From contig CAJTZI010000054.1 of NCBI GenBank assembly GCA_910584075.1, positions 1 to 13,060 on the forward strand: 13,060 nucleotides of DNA, given 5' to 3'. Below the pieces are notes generated by a model. It saw nothing but the letters and a program-made list of their open reading frames with translations, was not told the origin of the DNA and did no database searches. This DNA is from an uncultured Oscillibacter sp. (GTDB taxonomy: Bacteria > Bacillota > Clostridia > Oscillospirales > Oscillospiraceae). Position 1 is the stretch's first letter; every line of letters starts with the position of its first letter. Position numbers and translations under genes: made by a program. This document shows positions 5,972 through 12,836 of the stretch, one piece after another.

Positions 5972-6904
5972 TTAGCGCTGTTCCCGGAGATAGGGCTTGC
6001 CCACGCCCTTGGGACCCGCTTTCTTCATGCCGATCACCGTCAGCACCGCCACAGTGGCAATATAGGGGATCATCTGGAAGAACTGGTAGGGAATCCCGTA
6101 GCTGCCCACCTGGAGACGGATTTGCAGGGCGTCGCAGAAGCCGAAGAACAGGCAGGCCAGCAGCACACCGCCGGCGCTCCAGCGGCCGAAGATCACCGCC
6201 GCCAGGGCGATGAAGCCCCGTCCGGCCACATTGCCGTCAGTGTAGGTGGTGGAGTAGCAGGTGGTGAGATAGGCGCCGCCGATTCCCGCCAGGGCGCCGC
6301 AGATGACGCTGGCGGCGTACTTCACCCCCACCACACTGATGCCCAGGGTGGCGGCGGCCTTGGGGTACTCGCCCACGGCCTTGTAGTTCAGGCCGGACTT
6401 GGTCTTGTTGAAGTAGACGGCAGTGAAGATCACCAGGCCGTAGGCCAGATACACCATGGGGGTCTGCTCCAGCAGCAGCCGCAGCAGGAAGTTGTCGGAG
6501 GTGATGCCCAGCAGGGCGGAGAGGGTGGTCATCAGCCCCACCTGCACCAGCTCGGAGCCGGCGCCGAAGTAAACCCGGTAGATGAAGGCCGCCAGGGCCG
6601 GGGCGAAGATGTTGATGGCCATGCCGTAGACAATCTGCTCGGCGCAGAGGTTGATGGTTGCGTAGGCGTAGATCATGTTCACCAGGATGCCCACCGCCGC
6701 GCCGGCCAGCACACCCAGCAGGGGGCTGCCGGTGATGAGGCTCACCAGGAAGCCCACCAGAGACCCTATGGCCGCAAGGCCCTCCAGGCCGATGTGGACC
6801 AGACCCGCCCGCTGGGAGTACAGCTCCGCCAGGGACAGAAAGATCAGAGGCGTGGCCATGCGGACGCTGGCCAAGATCAGGTTGGTGATGAAAGCGGAAT
6901 CCAT
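5972..6904 (-). CDS. ABC transporter permease, NupQ/YufQ type, 310 aa
   Basis: This is a multi-spanning membrane protein of the branched-chain/ribose-type permease family (PF02653), forming half of the translocation pore. Hydrophobic helices run throughout. The conserved N-terminal signature AGLVHIGLEG (about 33-42) is typical of the second permease in BMP-type nucleoside importers. The coupling-helix region GLNYKAVGEYPKAAATLGIS (about 170-189) contacts the ATPase in this family. The C-terminus is a short basic tail ending LREQR. The start codon is one base after the stop of the preceding permease gene, and its ribosome site (AAAGGAGG) lies inside the end of that gene, so the two are translationally coupled. 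Length and domain content are normal. Confidence 0.92.
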   Translation of the reverse strand: MDSAFITNLILASVRMATPLIFLSLAELYSQRAGLVHIGLEGLAAIGSLVGFLVSLITGSPLLGVLAGAAVGILVNMIYAYATINLCAEQIVYGMAINIFAPALAAFIYRVYFGAGSELVQVGLMTTLSALLGITSDNFLLRLLLEQTPMVYLAYGLVIFTAVYFNKTKSGLNYKAVGEYPKAAATLGISVVGVKYAASVICGALAGIGGAYLTTCYSTTYTDGNVAGRGFIALAAVIFGRWSAGGVLLACLFFGFCDALQIRLQVGSYGIPYQFFQMIPYIATVAVLTVIGMKKAGPKGVGKPYLREQR

Positions 6905-6905
6905 A

Positions 6906-7955
6906 TTACGCGGCCTCCTTTCTCGCGGACAGCTTGGCGATGGCCGCCTGGAACTGGGGCAGCTTCACCATGGCAAGACCTGCCACGGTGAACACGATCA
7001 CCAGAGCCTGGATGATGTCGGACACGCTGGTGGGGACGCCGGTGGCGGCCTGCATGGTGGTGGAGCCCACCCGAAGCACTGCGAAGAAGATGGCCACCAG
7101 AATGGTCGCCAGGGGGTGGAGCTGGCCGATCAGGGCCATGGCCACACCGTCGAAGCCGTAGCCGCTGGCGTAGCCGTTGATCAGGCGGTACTGGGTGCCC
7201 ATCAGATCCGCGCTGCCGCCCAGGCCCGCGATGGCACCGGAGACGATGAAGCTCATCAGGATGTAGCGCTTGACGGCGAAGCCGTTGAACTGGGCCGCCG
7301 TCATGTTCAGTCCCACCGCCCGGAGCTGAAAGCCCTTGGAGGTGTAGAACAGGAAATAGTAGATCAGAAGGCCCGCAGCCAGCGCCAGGAGAAAGGCGGT
7401 GGTGACCCGCAGGCCGAAGAGGCGGCTGAGCTTGGTGGCGTCGGGCACCGGGGCCGTCTGGGGCACGGTGCCGTCCCGGAGCCAGTTGGTGTACACCACG
7501 CCCATGAAGAGCGTCGCCACGTAGTTGAGCATGATGGAGATGATCATCTCGTTCTGGCCCCGGTAAATCTTCAAAACGCCGGGGATGGCCGCCCAGAGAC
7601 CGCCGGCCAGGGCGCCGGCGATCAGGCACAAAACGATGGCCAGAGGCCCCTCCAGGCCGCTGCGGGTGGCGATGAAGCAGCAGACCACCGCGCCGATGAT
7701 GAACTGCCCCTCGCCGCCCAGGTTGAAAACACCGCAGCGGTAGGCAAAGCACGCGCACAGACCCGTGAAGATCAGCGGCGTGGACCGGGCCAGGGTGGTG
7801 CCCACGTTCCGCATGCTGCCGAAGGCGCCGGTCCACAGCGCCTGGAGCGCCACAAAGGGATTGGCCCCCAGAGCCGTCATGACGACGCAGCCGATGACAA
7901 AGGCCAGCAGCACGGAGATCAGCGGCACCAGGATATTGACGAACTTGTTTTTCAT
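6906..7955 (-). CDS. ABC transporter permease, NupP/YufP type, 349 aa
   Basis: This is the other half of the transmembrane channel. It begins with a hydrophobic segment (about 5-30) and carries the family signature CGVFNLGGEGQFIIGA (about 74-89), the counterpart of AGLVHIGLEG in the partner permease. About eight to ten further helices follow, with an ATPase-contact loop near GFQLRAVGLNMTAAQFNGF (about 208-226). It lies 12 bp after the ATPase gene. The stop TGA of the ATPase leads straight into GGAGGGGG, which is the ribosome site here. It forms a heterodimer with the next gene product by family precedent. Nothing is missing or truncated. Confidence 0.92.
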   Translation of the reverse strand: MKNKFVNILVPLISVLLAFVIGCVVMTALGANPFVALQALWTGAFGSMRNVGTTLARSTPLIFTGLCACFAYRCGVFNLGGEGQFIIGAVVCCFIATRSGLEGPLAIVLCLIAGALAGGLWAAIPGVLKIYRGQNEMIISIMLNYVATLFMGVVYTNWLRDGTVPQTAPVPDATKLSRLFGLRVTTAFLLALAAGLLIYYFLFYTSKGFQLRAVGLNMTAAQFNGFAVKRYILMSFIVSGAIAGLGGSADLMGTQYRLINGYASGYGFDGVAMALIGQLHPLATILVAIFFAVLRVGSTTMQAATGVPTSVSDIIQALVIVFTVAGLAMVKLPQFQAAIAKLSARKEAA

Positions 7956-7967
7956 CGTTCCCCCTCC

Positions 7968-9476
7968 TCACTTGCCGGCCATGGCCAGGCTGATCTCCTC
8001 AATGGGAGGATTCTTCCCGGGATACACACCCATGACCTGTCCCTCGAACATGACGACAATGCGGTCGGAGACCTCCAGAATTTCGTCAAAGTCCGCGGAC
8101 ACCAGCAGCACGCCACAGCCCCGGTCCCGGGCCTCGATCATGGTGTCGTGGATGAATCGGGTGGCGCCGATGTCCAGGCCCCGGGTGGGGTGCACCGCCA
8201 CCAGCAGGTCCGGCTCTCCCTCCAGCTCCCGGGCCAGGATGACCTTCTGCTGGTTGCCGCCGGAGAGGTTCCGGGCCTCCTGTTCCACAGAGGTGCAGCG
8301 GATGTCGTACTTCTTCTGCATCTCCAGGGCGTAGTCCCGGATGGCCTTCTTTTTTAATACCAGTCCTCCGGCGCTGGAAAACGCCTGGGTCTCCGTGGTC
8401 TTGAGCACGATATTGTCCTTTACGGACATCTCTCCGATCAGGCCCATCTTGTTGCGGTCCTCGGGGATGTGGGACACGTTTTCCAGAATAAAGCCGTTGG
8501 GGGTGAACTGGGCCACCTGGGACCCCTTCATGTCCACCGTGCCGGCGTCCGGCGTCAGCACGCCGGTGACCACCTGGGCCAGCTGGCTCTGGCCGTTGCC
8601 GTCCACGCCGGCGATGCCCACAATCTCCCCCCGGCCCACGGTGAGGCTGACGCCGCTGAGGCCGTTGTGCTTGGAGTCCTTCTGGAAATCCACGCCCTTA
8701 AGCTGAATTACCGCCTCTCCGGCCTGTTCCACCTTGGTATACTGGGAGGGCGCCAGCTCCCGGCCGATCATCAGGTTGGCCAGGGCCTGTCCGTCGGTCT
8801 CCTCCCGCTTGAGGGTGGTGACCACCTCGCCGGCGCGGAGGATGGTGATGCGGTCGGAGATGTGCATGACCTCCCGCATCTTGTGACTGATGAAGATGAC
8901 GCTCTTGCCCTCCTCCGTCAGCTTCCGCATGATCTTGAAGAGGCCCTCCACCTCGATGTCCGTCAGAGCCGCCGAGGGCTCGTCCAGCACCAGAAGCTCC
9001 GCGCCCCGGTACAGGGCCTTCAGAATCTCCACCCGCTGCTGGGCGCCCACGGCGATCTCCGTGATGGGGCGGTCCAGCTCCACATCCAGTCCATACCGGG
9101 CGGAGAGCTCCAGAATCTCCTTCTTCCGGGCCTCCCGATCAATGAAGAGCCCCCTGGTGTTCCGGTCCCCCAGGATGATGTTCTCAAACACCGTCATGGC
9201 CTCCACCAGCATGAAGTGCTGGTGCACCATGCCGATGCCCAGCTTTACCGCCTGGGCCGGCGAGTCAATGCGGACCTTTTTGCCGTTTAAGTAAATGCTG
9301 CCCTCCGTAGGCTGGTACAGGCCGATCAGGACGTTCATCAGCGTGGACTTTCCCGCGCCGTTCTCTCCCAGCAGCGTGAGCACCTCACCCTTGTAGACAG
9401 TGAGATTGATGTCCTTGTTGGCGTAAAAATCGCCGAACCGCTTGCTGACGTGCTCCATTCTCAAGAACTCTTCCAA
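7968..9476 (-). CDS. ABC transporter ATPase with two nucleotide-binding domains, NupO/YufO type, 502 aa
   Basis: This is the cytoplasmic motor of the BMP-type importer, with two fused ABC domains. The first has Walker A GENGAGKST (37-45), the Q-loop region MVHQHFML (about 83-90), a weak signature VGAQQRVE (about 139-146) and Walker B VLDEPSAALT. The second, from about residue 255, has a degenerate Walker A GVDGNGQSQL, a good signature LSGGNQQKV and an altered Walker B (LLVAVHPTRGLD). These are the usual features of the NupO/RbsA-like class, in which the second site is often degenerate. The start is a TTG at 9476, chosen because GGGGAG lies 8 nt upstream; the first in-frame ATG (codon 7) has no ribosome site. 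It is the first gene of the operon, behind a clear promoter. Confidence 0.93.
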   Translation of the reverse strand: MEEFLRMEHVSKRFGDFYANKDINLTVYKGEVLTLLGENGAGKSTLMNVLIGLYQPTEGSIYLNGKKVRIDSPAQAVKLGIGMVHQHFMLVEAMTVFENIILGDRNTRGLFIDREARKKEILELSARYGLDVELDRPITEIAVGAQQRVEILKALYRGAELLVLDEPSAALTDIEVEGLFKIMRKLTEEGKSVIFISHKMREVMHISDRITILRAGEVVTTLKREETDGQALANLMIGRELAPSQYTKVEQAGEAVIQLKGVDFQKDSKHNGLSGVSLTVGRGEIVGIAGVDGNGQSQLAQVVTGVLTPDAGTVDMKGSQVAQFTPNGFILENVSHIPEDRNKMGLIGEMSVKDNIVLKTTETQAFSSAGGLVLKKKAIRDYALEMQKKYDIRCTSVEQEARNLSGGNQQKVILARELEGEPDLLVAVHPTRGLDIGATRFIHDTMIEARDRGCGVLLVSADFDEILEVSDRIVVMFEGQVMGVYPGKNPPIEEISLAMAGK

Positions 9477-9568
9477 TGCGCTGTCTCCCCTCTCTGCACA
9501 GGGCCCGCTGTTTCAGAGCCGGTTCAGGCCCTCAGGCGGAACGCCCTTTTGTGTAGGAATCCGACACC

Positions 9569-9597
9569 ATTATATAGAAAACAGGAGAAGATTTCAA
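9569..9597 (-). promoter_or_regulatory. Sigma-A promoter of the BMP-type transporter operon
   Basis: On the minus strand, TTGAAA (9597-9592) and TATAAT (9574-9569) are 17 bp apart. The start near 9562 gives a leader of about 85 nt. The leader contains a possible long-range stem (AGGGCC/GGCCCT, 9532-9527 with 9505-9500) but no riboswitch class that I recognise. The gene-free stretch 9477-9742 holds this promoter and two hairpins. Confidence 0.85.
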
Positions 9598-9626
9598 TAT
9601 GTATTTTCATGCCTCACAAAAACGTC

Positions 9627-9670
9627 AAAAATGGCCTTTTCCCCTTATTATAGATGCAAAGGCCATTTTT
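9627..9670. terminator. Long A/T-flanked hairpin upstream of the transporter promoter
   Basis: AAAAATGGCCTTT (9627-9639) pairs perfectly with AAAGGCCATTTTT (9658-9670), a 13-bp stem with an 18-nt A/T-rich loop and T-runs on both strands. It may back up the terminator at 9694-9728 and shield the transporter promoter, which begins 30 bp away. Confidence 0.6.
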
Positions 9671-9693
9671 CCGCAGGGCTCACGCACAGGGGC

Positions 9694-9728
9694 AAAAAGG
9701 GCGCGCCGGCAAAGCCGGTGCGCCCTTT
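9694..9728 (-). terminator. Terminator of the leftward spore-surface gene
   Basis: AAAGGGCGC followed by GCCGGC (9696-9710) pairs with GCCGGT and GCGCCCTTT (9714-9728), a 15-position stem with one mismatch and a 3-nt loop. Reading leftwards, five U residues end the stem (9698-9694). It lies 14 bp beyond the stop codon at 9743. Confidence 0.88.
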
Positions 9729-9742
9729 CCGGGTTTGGAGAT

Positions 9743-10543
9743 TCACACTTCCGCCACATCCATGGCCGCCCGCTCCACGCACAGAGGGCTCTTGGCGTCC
9801 AGCACCAGGGAGAGCTCCGCCTCGCCTCCGTTCTCCATACAGGGGTAAAGCACGGCGGCATGCCGCAGGGTCTGCGGCTTGCCGGAAAAGCGTTCCATAG
9901 AAAAGCGCAGGGGCAGCGTCTCCGTAAACGCGCCGCAGGGCGTCTGCCGGAGCAGGATGGCCCCCGTCTCCTCCGACGGGTGCATGGCACAGACGTTCAG
10001 TGTGTACTGGACGGAGTAGGCCTTTCCCGGGTTCAGCCGGATCTGAGTAGGGGCCTCGTCGCTCCAGCGGATACTGTCTCCCCGCAGGACCCGCCGCCGC
10101 CAGGGCAGGCGGCATCCCCGGTTCCACAGCATCCCCTCCCGCTGGCCCGCCAGCTGGAGGGCGCTTTTCTCACAGGGCTCCGGCCTGCCGGGACACGGCC
10201 TGGGGCAAGGCGGAGAACAGGGCGGTGCCGGGGGCGGGCAGGGCGGCGGAGGCAGCGGACAGACCTCCAGCACCTTCTCCAGCTTGCTTTTCAGCAGAAT
10301 CTGATTTTCAGCCACTGCCTCCAGCAGGGCGGCGATGCTTTTGTTGACTGCCAGAACCTCCTGGGGACCGGCGCAGGGCTTTGTCCCGGGCAGGGTCCCC
10401 AGAATGTACTGCAGCTTCTCGCCCTCGGCGTTGAGGATGTGGCTCAGGGCAAGCTCCTCCATGGCGATGGACGCGATGATCATGGTCAGAGCCTCCTCCC
10501 GTGTCAAATCCGCGCCATTGGGCGGAAAGGAAGGCATAGACAT
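9743..10543 (-). CDS. Spore-surface protein with Pro/Cys-rich stalk, paralogue of the collagen-like genes, 266 aa
   Basis: The N-terminal domain (1-53, core LSHILNAEGEKLQY at 33-46) is shared with the two collagen-like proteins to its right. A helical stretch (about 59-93) leads into a linker of prolines and cysteines (95-124) with Cys at 95, 102, 109, 113, 117 and 124, where the paralogues have Gly-X-Y repeats. The C-terminal part (about 150-266) is beta-rich (GKAYSVQYTLNV, GGEAELSLVLD) and may correspond to the jelly-roll domain that caps BclA-type proteins. I infer a spore exosporium or coat protein whose stalk is disulfide-crosslinked rather than collagenous. The ATG at 10543 is chosen because GGAG (10556-10553) lies 9 nt upstream and because the paralogues start at the same residue (MSxP); the frame extends upstream to 10573. 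The likely promoter is sigma-K-like at 10639-10612, and a terminator follows at 9728-9694. Confidence 0.8.
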   Translation of the reverse strand: MSMPSFPPNGADLTREEALTMIIASIAMEELALSHILNAEGEKLQYILGTLPGTKPCAGPQEVLAVNKSIAALLEAVAENQILLKSKLEKVLEVCPLPPPPCPPPAPPCSPPCPRPCPGRPEPCEKSALQLAGQREGMLWNRGCRLPWRRRVLRGDSIRWSDEAPTQIRLNPGKAYSVQYTLNVCAMHPSEETGAILLRQTPCGAFTETLPLRFSMERFSGKPQTLRHAAVLYPCMENGGEAELSLVLDAKSPLCVERAAMDVAEV

Positions 10544-10611
10544 ACTAAAAAACTCCATAGGCCGCCTGGGCATGGGGCCGGGGCGGCGGTGTACGGCACA
10601 GGCCGCCGTTC

Positions 10612-10639
10612 CATTCTATGCACTCCAAAGCGGTCCGGT
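10612..10639 (-). promoter_or_regulatory. Sigma-K-like promoter, leftward
   Basis: On the minus strand, GGAAC (its AC at 10639-10638), a 17-bp spacer and GCATAGAATG (CATA box from 10620) match the sigma-K pattern AC, 16-17 bp, CATAnnnT. The start near 10605 leaves a leader of about 60 nt to the ATG at 10543. It is the mirror image of the rightward promoter. Confidence 0.65.
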
Positions 10640-10650
10640 TCCGCCGGAAC
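10638..10650. repeat. Palindrome at the centre of the divergent promoters
   Basis: GTTCC (10638-10642), GCC, GGAAC (10646-10650). Each arm contributes the -35 AC of one of the two divergent sigma-K-like promoters, so both promoters share one symmetric centre only 13 bp wide. Confidence 0.6.
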
Positions 10651-10676
10651 GCGCTGCAAAGCCGCCGCATAGAATG
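10649..10676 (+). promoter_or_regulatory. Sigma-K-like promoter, rightward
   Basis: GGAAC (AC at 10649-10650), a 17-bp spacer and GCATAGAATG (CATA from 10668) fit the mother-cell sigma-K pattern. The leader to the ATG at 10772 is about 90 nt and contains a perfect 7-bp hairpin (GGGGAGC/GCTCCCC, 10696-10712). No sigma-A promoter was seen in the 228-bp intergenic region. Confidence 0.65.
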
Positions 10677-10771
10677 ACCCGAGCGTTTCGCCGCGGGGGA
10701 GCTGCGCTCCCCTTCCGCCCCACCGGCGCGTTTGCGGTGAACGCCTCCTGTTTGTGAAAGGAGATTCCCTT

Positions 10772-11803
10772 ATGTCTCTGCCCAGCTTTCCCGTAACCGA
10801 CCCGCCCATTCAGCGGGACGATGCGGTCAATCAGATTCTCTCCTCCATCGCCATGGAGGAACTCGGCCTGAGCCACATCCTCAACGCCGAGGGCGAGAAG
10901 CTGCAATATATCCTCGGCACCCTGCCGGGCCTCAGCGGGCCTCCCGCCACGGTCAGCGACGTGCTGGCCGCCAACGAGAGCGTCCGCGGCCTGCTGGAGA
11001 CCACCGTCCAGAACCAGCTCTTCCTGAAGGCGAAGATGCAGGGCGCACTGGAGGCCTCCCCCATGCAGGGTCCCGCCGGGCCCACCGGACCCACCGGGCC
11101 CACCGGCCCTGCCGGCGGCCCTGCCGGTCCTGCCGGTCCCACCGGGCCTGCCGGTGCGACGGGCGCCACCGGAGCCACCGGACCTGCCGGACCTGCCGGC
11201 CCGGAAGGCTCTCCTGGTATTGACGGACCCACCGGGCCTGCTGGTCTCACAGGCCCCATCGGCCCCATCGGGCCCACCGGACCCACCGGCGCGGCCGGCG
11301 CCACCGGGCCTGCCGGTGCGGCGGGTGCCACCGGACCTGCCGGAGCCACCGGACCCACCGGTCCCACCGGACCCACCGGAGCCACCGGACCCAGCGTCAC
11401 CGCCACCTCCGCCTTTGCCGCCAATACCAGCGGCTCAATTCTGCCTGTCGTTTTGCTGGGCATTCTGGTCCCCCTGCCGGACAGTCAGGTGCTGCCCTCG
11501 GACATTACGGTCAACGGGGCGAACACGGTGTTTACTGTGAACACTCCCGGACGCTATCGGCTTGCCTATAATCTCAACACCTCCACGGCCCTGGCCAGCG
11601 GCACCCGGCTGCTGATCAATGGGACGGCGAATCAGGCTTCCACCGTGGCGCCTTCACTGTCCCTGAGCCATTTCTCCAATGAGATCATCGTGGATCTGAG
11701 CGCGGGGAACACCGTTTCCTTGCAGATGTACGGCATTCTCGGCTCGGCCACGCTGCTGCCCGGCGCCGCCGGCGCGACCCTGTCCATCACCCGCCTGAGC
11801 TGA
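10772..11803 (+). CDS. Collagen-like exosporium-type glycoprotein (BclA-like architecture), 343 aa
   Basis: Three parts are visible. Residues 1-53 form the locus-specific N-terminal domain (core LSHILNAEGEKLQY, 33-46), probably the anchor to the spore surface, followed by a helical segment to about 98. Residues 100-207 are Gly-X-Y collagen repeats, mostly GPT, GPA and GAT, rich in Thr that could carry O-glycans. Residues 208-343 form a beta-rich globular domain (for example TVFTVNTPGRYRLAYNLNTS) of the BclA C-terminal/TNF-like type that trimerises such fibres. One extra Gly breaks the collagen register after five triplets (about residue 115). AAAGGAG (10757-10763) lies 8 nt before the ATG at 10772; the in-frame GTG at 10754 overlaps it and is rejected. 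The promoter is sigma-K-like. It is followed 13 bp later by the next paralogue, so the two form an operon. There is no secretion signal, as expected for a protein laid down from the mother cell. Confidence 0.9.
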   Translation: MSLPSFPVTDPPIQRDDAVNQILSSIAMEELGLSHILNAEGEKLQYILGTLPGLSGPPATVSDVLAANESVRGLLETTVQNQLFLKAKMQGALEASPMQGPAGPTGPTGPTGPAGGPAGPAGPTGPAGATGATGATGPAGPAGPEGSPGIDGPTGPAGLTGPIGPIGPTGPTGAAGATGPAGAAGATGPAGATGPTGPTGPTGATGPSVTATSAFAANTSGSILPVVLLGILVPLPDSQVLPSDITVNGANTVFTVNTPGRYRLAYNLNTSTALASGTRLLINGTANQASTVAPSLSLSHFSNEIIVDLSAGNTVSLQMYGILGSATLLPGAAGATLSITRLS

Positions 11804-11816
11804 GGAGGGATGTCTC

Positions 11817-12365
11817 ATGTCAATGCCTACGTTTCCCCAGATAGATCCCCCGCTGACCCGGGAGGGGAGCCTCAACGAGATCATTTCCTCCATTGCGGCT
11901 GAGGAGCTCAGCCTGAGCCATATCCTCAATGCCGAGGGTGAAAAGCTGCAATATGTTCTGGGTACCCTTCCGGGCCTGGAGGAGGCCGCCGCCTTTGAGG
12001 AGGTCATGAACGTCAATCGGAGTGTGCAGGATACCCTGTCCGATGTGATGGAGCAGCAGGCGCTGCTGACCGCCAAGCTGAGTGCGGCCATGAAGGCCCC
12101 TATTCTTCCCGGCCCCGCCGGACCTGCCGGTCCCACCGGCGCGGCGGGCCCCGCCGAAGGCCCCACTGGTCCTGCCGGCCCCACCGGGCCAATCATATAT
12201 ACACAACTAAGAAAACCCTTGAAAATACAGGGAAAAACAAAAGAAGTCATTCCCCTCTATAACATTTTTAAGCAGGAGGCAAATGAGCCTCCTGTTTTTT
12301 TGTGCCCAAAAGGAGGCCCTGACCATGCCGGAAGTCATTTTGTCAGATTATTTCTACGGCGATGA
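11817..12365 (+). CDS. Second collagen-like spore-surface gene, interrupted by an inserted element (open frame 182 aa)
   Basis: It starts 13 bp after the previous gene with its own GAGGAGGG site. Residues 1-53 are the shared N-terminal domain (LSHILNAEGEKLQY, 33-46), residues 54-96 are helical, and Gly-X-Y repeats begin at residue 99. After only 27 residues (to GPTGP, about 125) the collagen pattern stops and base composition changes abruptly at about 12191. The last 57 residues are encoded by inserted DNA, have no collagen or globular character, and run over a transcription terminator (12273-12301) into the start of repA. The native gene probably continued with more repeats and a C-terminal globular domain like its neighbour. 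The product, if made, would be an anchor without stalk or cap. As in the neighbour, one extra residue (Glu114) breaks the collagen register after five triplets. Confidence 0.8.
   Translation: MSMPTFPQIDPPLTREGSLNEIISSIAAEELSLSHILNAEGEKLQYVLGTLPGLEEAAAFEEVMNVNRSVQDTLSDVMEQQALLTAKLSAAMKAPILPGPAGPAGPTGAAGPAEGPTGPAGPTGPIIYTQLRKPLKIQGKTKEVIPLYNIFKQEANEPPVFLCPKGGPDHAGSHFVRLFLRR
12273..12301 (+). terminator. Terminator at the left end of the element
   Basis: CAGGAGGC (12273-12280) pairs perfectly with GCCTCCTG (12287-12294) over a 6-nt loop, followed by seven T residues. It would insulate repA from transcription entering from the collagen operon. Confidence 0.9.
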
Positions 12366-12836
12366 ATCGGAGGAATTTGTCTTTTTCAAAATCCCCCGCC
12401 AGTTGATCACCAACCCGAAATTCAAGCACGTCTCCACGGACGCCAAACTGCTGTATGGGATGCTGCTGGACCGCATGAGCCTGTCCGCCCGGAACGGCTG
12501 GTACGACGGCACCGGGCGGGTCTACATCTACTACTCCGTGGACGAGATATGCGGCGACATGACCTGCGGGCGGGACAAGGCCATGAAGTTGCTGGCCGAG
12601 CTGGATACGAAGAAGGGTATCGGCCTGATTGAACGGATCAAGCAGGGCCAGGGGAAGCCCACGAAAATATACGTCAAGCGATTCACTACCCGGACCACGC
12701 CACCCAAATCAGCCCCGCCTCCCCCGGAGCCTTTTGCGCCCATTTCAGAGGTCGGTTTTCCCGACTTGCAGAAGTCGGAAATTCCGACTTCAAGAGGTCG
12801 GAAAAATCGACTTCCAGAAGTCGAAAAACCCGACCC
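12325..12836 (+). pseudogene. repA: RepA_N-family replication initiator, 3' end lost
   Basis: The N-terminal 120 residues match the replication initiator A proteins (RepA_N) of Firmicutes plasmids and conjugative transposons: YFYGDESEEFVFFKIP (about 9-24), DAKLLYGMLLDRM (39-51), RVYIYYSVDEI (65-75), and GIGLIERIKQGQGKP (98-112). These bind origin repeats to start replication of the circular intermediate. A Pro-rich linker (126-139) follows, then a segment encoded by four 23-bp DNA repeats. AAGGAGG (12310-12316) supports the ATG at 12325. Family resemblance ends at residue 170 (12834), where the fourth repeat is cut and an antisense istA fragment begins. The frame stays open to the window end, but that part is antisense to the transposase, so the native C-terminus is missing. 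The isolated N-terminal domain might still bind DNA. Confidence 0.8.
12749..12836 (+). repeat. Four 23-bp iterons inside repA
   Basis: Inverted-repeat units of 19 bp start at 12749, 12772, 12795 and 12818, exactly 23 bp apart with 4-bp linkers (GCAG, CAAG, CCAG). Unit 1 is AGGTCGGTTTTCCCGACTT and unit 2 is AAGTCGGAAATTCCGACTT. The fourth unit loses its last bases (CGACCC instead of CGACTT). Because 23 is not a multiple of three, the repeats are read in different frames, so the selection acts on DNA. RepA_N plasmids such as pSK41 are known to have their origin within rep. This is the likely replication origin. Confidence 0.75.

Noticed and set aside
5654..8357. Long plus-strand open frames (445 and 560 codons) over the transporter genes
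   Set aside because: They are antisense to well-identified permease and ATPase genes, lack ribosome sites and have shadow-like composition.
9477..9562. Riboswitch in the leader of the transporter operon (purine type considered)
   Set aside because: Some pairing is possible, but none of the conserved purine, guanidine, THF or PRPP aptamer sequences was seen.
11069..11392. Tandem DNA repeat as a separate non-coding element
   Set aside because: The repetition is explained by Gly-X-Y codons in a continuous reading frame.
10831..11463. Gly/Pro-rich minus-strand frame resembling a second collagen-like protein
   Set aside because: The reverse complement of GGNCCN repeats is again Gly/Pro-rich, so this is a mirror artefact of the real collagen gene.
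12749..12836. CRISPR-like array of regularly spaced repeats
   Set aside because: The spacers are only 4 bp and the repeats lie within a replication initiator gene; iterons explain them better.
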